A stretch of 49,558 nucleotides of DNA from a virus, in IMG/VR virus record IMGVR_UViG_3300023082_000014, positions 1 through 49,558 of that record; one strand, written 5' to 3'. The notes beneath the pieces were generated by a model that was given only the letters and a program-made list of their open reading frames with translations, was not told where the DNA came from and made no database searches. The translations under genes and the position numbers were made by a program. Positions 46,799 to 49,558 of this stretch are shown in pieces (within the stretch, counting starts at the first letter, position 1; each line of letters begins with the position of its first letter).

Positions 46799-46926
46799 GG
46801 GATCGGTGACTGAGTGGTTTAAGGTTGAAGTGCTCGGATTAAGCCCGGGCCAGCAGATAGAGTGGTTGAGGTGCCCGCTGCGGGGCTACACCGAGGCTGC
46901 CGCAAGTTCGAATCTTGTCCGTCCCA
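46799..46926 (+). tRNA. Atypical tRNA-like sequence, possibly Leu(UAA)
   Basis: A good T-arm (GCAAG-TTCGAAT-CTTGT, 46902-46918) is followed by CCGTCCC-A, which pairs with GGGATCG at 46799-46805 with one mismatch. An anticodon-like stem CTCGG/CCGGG (46833-46837, 46845-46849) frames the loop ATTAAGC with TAA at 46840-46842. The D-arm is followed by about five extra bases, and about 50 bases lie between anticodon and T-arms, including a second D-arm-like GAGTGGTTGAGG. CCA is not encoded. It may be a real long-arm tRNA, a fused or decayed tRNA, or a tRNA mimic. Confidence 0.35.
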
Positions 46927-47006
46927 TGCCTTTCATTTAAGCCTCAGACCTAGATCGTTAAGTCCACAAGCCGGAGATCAGAACCGGCCATCTGCAGCCA
47001 TTCAAA

Positions 47007-47032
47007 GCCTCGGCATCTGCCGGGGCTTTTTT
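47007..47032 (+). terminator. Terminator 1 in the late leader
   Basis: GCCTCGGC/GCCGGGGC stem (47007-47014, 47019-47026) with ATCT loop and six T. Confidence 0.82.
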
Positions 47033-47201
47033 GTTTCGAGCAAGACGCCATAGCCAGGGTGGTTCCTTCGGGGGTGGCCTGGACGTCGATAGCCGGAAGT
47101 GCGGCGTACGGAAATAACACCGGCAGCCAGTGAGCCTCATTACCTCGATTGTTCCGGGGCGGCTCTGGCGGGCAGCGTGGGAAGACACGCAACTATCTCG
47201 A

Positions 47202-47226
47202 GCCTCAGCATCTGCTGGGGCTTTTT
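47202..47226 (+). terminator. Terminator 2 in the late leader, near copy of terminator 1
   Basis: GCCTCAGC/GCTGGGGC stem (47202-47209, 47214-47221) with the same ATCT loop and five T. The single G-to-A change in the left arm is matched by C-to-T in the right arm, so pairing is kept. Confidence 0.82.
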
Positions 47227-47325
47227 CGTTTTCAGCCCCGCCACACCCATCGCTCCGAGCTGGGAGTGCTGCGGGGCTGATTCATTTTCCGATCCCGAAA
47301 GGGTGGATGTCGGACTACGACGAAC

Positions 47326-47643
47326 ATGCCTGAAAAATCACCTGACTTCTGGGCGCAGGTCTGGCTCGTCCTGTCGAATCCGCTCTGGCAAGGAGCGATC
47401 ATGGCCGCAACCATTTCACTGCTGCGCGTGCTGTACGAAGGAAAAGAGGCCAACAAGTGGCGCGTCGTGCTTGAGGCGCTGATCTGCGGCGCGCTGAGCC
47501 TGTCTGCCAGCAGCGTCATCGAATGGATGGCCTGGCCGTCGAGCCTATCTGTCGCCGCCGGCGGCACCATCGGCTTCATCGGTGTCACCGCGATCCGCGA
47601 ACTGATCATCCGATTCCTCGGCCGCAAGGCGGATTCACTATGA
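47326..47643 (+). CDS. Holin, lambda phage-holin family-like
   Basis: 105 residues with hydrophobic helices at about 21-38, 48-66 and 72-92 ('WQGAIMAATISLLRVLY', 'ALICGALSLSASSVIEWM', 'SLSVAAGGTIGFIGVTAIREL'). 'GKEANKWRVVLEALICGALSLS' is characteristic of the lambda holin group 3_1. It permits endolysin access to the cell wall. No strong ribosome-binding site is seen before the ATG. Confidence 0.9.
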   Translation: MPEKSPDFWAQVWLVLSNPLWQGAIMAATISLLRVLYEGKEANKWRVVLEALICGALSLSASSVIEWMAWPSSLSVAAGGTIGFIGVTAIRELIIRFLGRKADSL

Positions 47644-48071
47644 GCCTCGAGCCAGTTGTCGCAGTAGCCAAGGTCGGCTCCACATTGCGAGCCATTGCGG
47701 CGGCCATCGTCATCGTTATCGTGATGAGCCTGCTGATCGCTATCCAGCAGATCCGCGTCGTGTCCCTACAGGGCGCTGTGACCGTTGAGCGTGACGCAAA
47801 GCAGCAGGCCGTCGATGCCAACAAGGAAAGCCAGGCCACGATCACCACGCTGAAAGCCGAGGCTGCCCGCAACGCCGCGTACACCGCCGACTTGAACAAA
47901 CGCATCAAGGCCAGCGAAGACAAGGCCAAAAAGGCCAAGAAGGATTTCGATGATCTCAAGCGCAATAGCAAACCTGTTCGTGATTGGGCTGCTCAGCCTT
48001 TGCCTGACGGCCTGCGCGGCAAAGCCGCAAGTGGTAACAAAGACCACGGCAATAAGGCTGGAAGCCCCTGA
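47640..48071 (+). CDS. Inner-membrane spanin (Rz-like)
   Basis: 143 residues from the ATG overlapping the holin stop. An N-terminal transmembrane helix (about 18-37, AAAIVIVIVMSLLIAIQQI) precedes a long charged coiled coil (about 45-118) and a Pro/Gly-rich end: the Rz plan. It contains the start of the overlapping Rz1 gene. Confidence 0.88.
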   Translation: MSLEPVVAVAKVGSTLRAIAAAIVIVIVMSLLIAIQQIRVVSLQGAVTVERDAKQQAVDANKESQATITTLKAEAARNAAYTADLNKRIKASEDKAKKAKKDFDDLKRNSKPVRDWAAQPLPDGLRGKAASGNKDHGNKAGSP

Positions 48072-48219
48072 GCTGATCCCGTGCGAGCGGGTCAATGCCG
48101 ATGACACCGATCTGCGTGATAACGGCGACGTGTGGGAGCTGAAGGATCAGGCCATCAAGCTGCTCGACACGTGCGCTGATCAGGTCGATGCGCAGATCGT
48201 GCGCAGCCAAAGCAAGTGA
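47950..48219 (+). CDS. Outer-membrane spanin lipoprotein (Rz1-like)
   Basis: 89 residues, starting within Rz in another frame. A lipoprotein signal peptide (MISSAIANLFVIGLLSLCLTAC) has lipobox LTAC with Cys about 22. With Rz it fuses the inner and outer membranes at lysis. The overlap of about 120 bases is typical of embedded or overlapped Rz/Rz1 pairs. Confidence 0.9.
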   Translation: MISSAIANLFVIGLLSLCLTACAAKPQVVTKTTAIRLEAPELIPCERVNADDTDLRDNGDVWELKDQAIKLLDTCADQVDAQIVRSQSK

Positions 48220-48344
48220 AGAAGTCCTGGTACGTCACAGTGCCGGGCTACCCACCATTCCCCATGATCATGCCGGAAGACCACGACCACGCAGGTGCCT
48301 TGGCATTCGCGCGCTGCAAGTGGCCGAACTGCACGGTGGAGTAA
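48216..48344 (+). CDS. Small phage protein (42 aa)
   Basis: GTG start overlapping the Rz1 stop (GTGA). It encodes VKKSWYVTVPGYPPFPMIMP... ending FARCKWPNCTVE, a short protein recurring between the lysis and packaging genes of Pseudomonas siphophages. Function unknown. Confidence 0.65.
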   Translation: MKKSWYVTVPGYPPFPMIMPEDHDHAGALAFARCKWPNCTVE

Positions 48345-48347
48345 GAC

Positions 48348-48713
48348 ATGACAGAAGCCAATCATTTGAAAGTGGTAACGATCAAGCCCGGTGCTGCGTC
48401 GAGCGGCGGATGTGCGCACCACACTAAAGGCACCAAGGTCATCCTGTCTGATGGCAGTGAGCTCACCGGTGTCACCCGCATCACTCTGCACGCCGAGCCC
48501 AACGACGTTTGGAAGGCGGTCATTGAGGTCTATCCGGAAACCGTGCACGTCGTTGCCGCCGAAGCCACCACGTGTGTGGTTGAGGTTACGGCGCTGAGTG
48601 ATGAGCAGCGGCGTTATGCAATGGCCAAGGCTACCGAGGGCTGTGCAGATATCCAAAGTGAAGGCGCTGTGCTGCTTGATGCCAGCGAGCGAGCTTATCC
48701 CGATGGCATGTAG
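48348..48713 (+). CDS. Hypothetical protein between lysis and packaging genes
   Basis: 121 residues, beta-rich by eye ('KVVTIKPGAASSGGCAHHTKGTKVILSDGSELTGVTRITLHAEPNDVWKAVIEVYPETVHV'), then a helical end. It starts three bases after the previous stop. Function unknown. Confidence 0.72.
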   Translation: MTEANHLKVVTIKPGAASSGGCAHHTKGTKVILSDGSELTGVTRITLHAEPNDVWKAVIEVYPETVHVVAAEATTCVVEVTALSDEQRRYAMAKATEGCADIQSEGAVLLDASERAYPDGM

Positions 48714-48763
48714 TGGCTGTGCTGCCCGGCGTGCATGGATCAACAAGTGGTCGAAGGTGGCAT

Positions 48764-48943
48764 ATGAACGAGCAGCTGATCTCCTTGCTGGAAAGAGTAA
48801 CGGCAGCACAGGAAGCGCAGGCAACCGCGATGCAGATGATAGCGGATCGTCTCGACCTGCTGATTCAGGCGATGGCCGAGGGTGAGCCTGAAGACCCTGA
48901 TGCCCAGCCCCTTAGGTACATGGACGGCACACCATGCCGCTGA
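48764..48943 (+). CDS. Small helical protein
   Basis: 59 residues from the ATG at 48764 (GAAGGTGG upstream), preferred to the longer frame from 48713. It has a coiled-coil-like helix 'MNEQLISLLERVTAAQEAQATAMQMIADRLDLLIQAM' and an acidic tail. Function unknown; it overlaps the HNH gene by ten bases. Confidence 0.65.
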   Translation: MNEQLISLLERVTAAQEAQATAMQMIADRLDLLIQAMAEGEPEDPDAQPLRYMDGTPCR

Positions 48944-49335
48944 GATCGCAGAAACCCTGCAACGCCCAAGGCTGCAACGTGCTAACCCGCAACCCTCGCT
49001 ACTGTGATGCGCACAAGGATGTTGGCAAGCGGTTCGAAGTCAAGCAGCGAGAGAAGCAGCGCGAGACCAGCAGCCAGCGAGGCTACAGCTACAAGTGGCA
49101 GCAGGCCCGCAAGTCCTACCTGGCTAAGCACCCGCTGTGCGCTGAGTGCGAGCGCCAAGGGTTGGTGGTTGAAGCTACCGATCTCGACCACATCGTGCCG
49201 CACGTTGGAGACAAAGAGGCGTTCTGGGTTCGCTCTAACTGGCAAGGCCTGTGTCACTCATGCCACAGCCGCAAGACGGCGGCAGAGGACGGCGGCTGGG
49301 GTAACGCAAGGGCGTCTCGCACCGAGGCCACGTAA
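48934..49335 (+). CDS. HNH endonuclease (HK97 gp74-like)
   Basis: 133 residues. Cys pairs C-x-E-C and C-H-S-C surround 'TDLDHIVPHVGDKEAFWVRSNWQGLCHSCHSRKT', giving the D-H...N...H HNH core. In HK97-type phages an HNH protein encoded beside cos and terS works with terminase in cutting cos. Position and architecture both fit. Confidence 0.94.
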   Translation: MPLRSQKPCNAQGCNVLTRNPRYCDAHKDVGKRFEVKQREKQRETSSQRGYSYKWQQARKSYLAKHPLCAECERQGLVVEATDLDHIVPHVGDKEAFWVRSNWQGLCHSCHSRKTAAEDGGWGNARASRTEAT

Positions 49336-49497
49336 ATGAGATCGATTCTCGTGAAATTTCATCGAAATTGATGGAAATGAGAAATATTCCCATCTCTGGG
49401 GGGTGGGGAGGGTCAAAAGTCTGGGGCCTTCGGCTTCTAGACCGCGCCCTCAGTCGTTTTTTTACACCCGCGAAATTAAAAATTCAGGAGTTGCGCG
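49336..49497 (+). other. Candidate cos region
   Basis: The gap between the HNH and terS genes holds short inverted repeats (GAGA/TCTC near 49339-49351; TTTCATC/GATGGAAA near 49357-49377), then a G-rich tract GGGGGGTGGGGAGGGTC (about 49398-49414) and AAAAGTCTGG. HK97-type 3'-cos phages have their cohesive end here, commonly with a similar G-rich stretch. The cut position cannot be read from sequence alone. Confidence 0.5.
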
Positions 49498-49558
49498 ATG
49501 GGAGGCACCGCCACGGTCGCCGGCCGTGGTCGCAAACCCAAGCCAACGGCCAAGAAAG
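49498..49558 (+). CDS. Terminase small subunit, N-terminal fragment (P27-like)
   Basis: The first about 20 codons, MGGTATVAGRGRKPKPTAKK, run off the window. AGGAG lies seven bases before the ATG. The basic 'GRGRKPKPTAK' opening is typical of P27-family small terminases of HK97-type phages, and terL and portal would follow. Confidence 0.75.
   Translation, partial: MGGTATVAGRGRKPKPTAKK

Larger units (their letters stand above)
46927..47325 (+). other. Late leader region without genes, two related terminators
   Basis: About 400 bases between the tRNA-like sequence and the holin gene. It contains the two terminator hairpins listed separately and no frame with a plausible start. A long untranslated leader with tandem terminators suggests late transcription depends on an antitermination factor. 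Confidence 0.6.

Noticed and set aside
46749-46940. A 63-codon frame across the tRNA-like sequence.
   Set aside because: It reads straight through the structured RNA region; it has no ribosome-binding site.

Overview
The window is most of the genome of a temperate, lambda/HK97-type siphovirus. The host is very probably a Pseudomonas. The clues are a DUF1654 protein (a family known essentially from Pseudomonas), high GC with Pseudomonas-like codon use, consensus LexA boxes of the CTGT-N8-ACAG type, and the phage gene style. Gene order is: portal (3' end only), ClpP-type prohead protease, HK97-fold capsid, head-tail joining genes, tail tube, G/GT chaperones with a GGGAAAG slip site, tape measure, lambda M-L-K-I-J homologues, fibres and a fibre chaperone, SleB endolysin, SGNH hydrolase. 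An SOS-linked cluster follows (HMCES/YedK, a UmuD'-like protein), then the attP/integrase region. A long leftward early operon runs from about 37.6 kb down to 24.7 kb. The switch (cI/cro/cII), the rightward replication operon (Rha, O-like with iterons, P-like), nuclease and recombinase genes, a late-regulator region, holin and spanins, HNH nuclease, a presumed cos region and the first codons of the small terminase complete the window.

The tail module runs directly into attP and int, while the window ends in terS and begins in the portal gene. This is the circular or virion order of a phage, not the order of a single integrated prophage. Only the rest of terS, terL and most of the portal gene are missing.

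Switch logic is lambda-like. A self-cleaving S24 repressor (cI) diverges from cro. The two promoters appear to share one palindromic -35 hexamer, and the cI message looks leaderless. A near-consensus PL overlaps an operator-like palindrome. CII- and Rha-type regulators follow cro. SOS enters three times: through cI self-cleavage, through a LexA box before the DUF1654 gene, and through a LexA box between the divergent HMCES gene and the UmuD'-like pair.

The leftward operon looks like a host-takeover and anti-restriction region. It carries a cytosine-C5 methyltransferase with about nine degenerate internal repeats, an amino-methyltransferase, an ASCH-like protein, a PD-(D/E)XK-like protein, and a protein resembling domains II-III of the DNA polymerase sliding clamp (DnaN) with no domain I. 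Two imperfect copies of a hairpin-forming intergenic element lie 5' of genes in this operon. Other notable items are a second tyrosine recombinase in the rightward operon, a lipoprotein moron inside the tail operon, and an odd tRNA-like sequence just after the late promoter/terminator.
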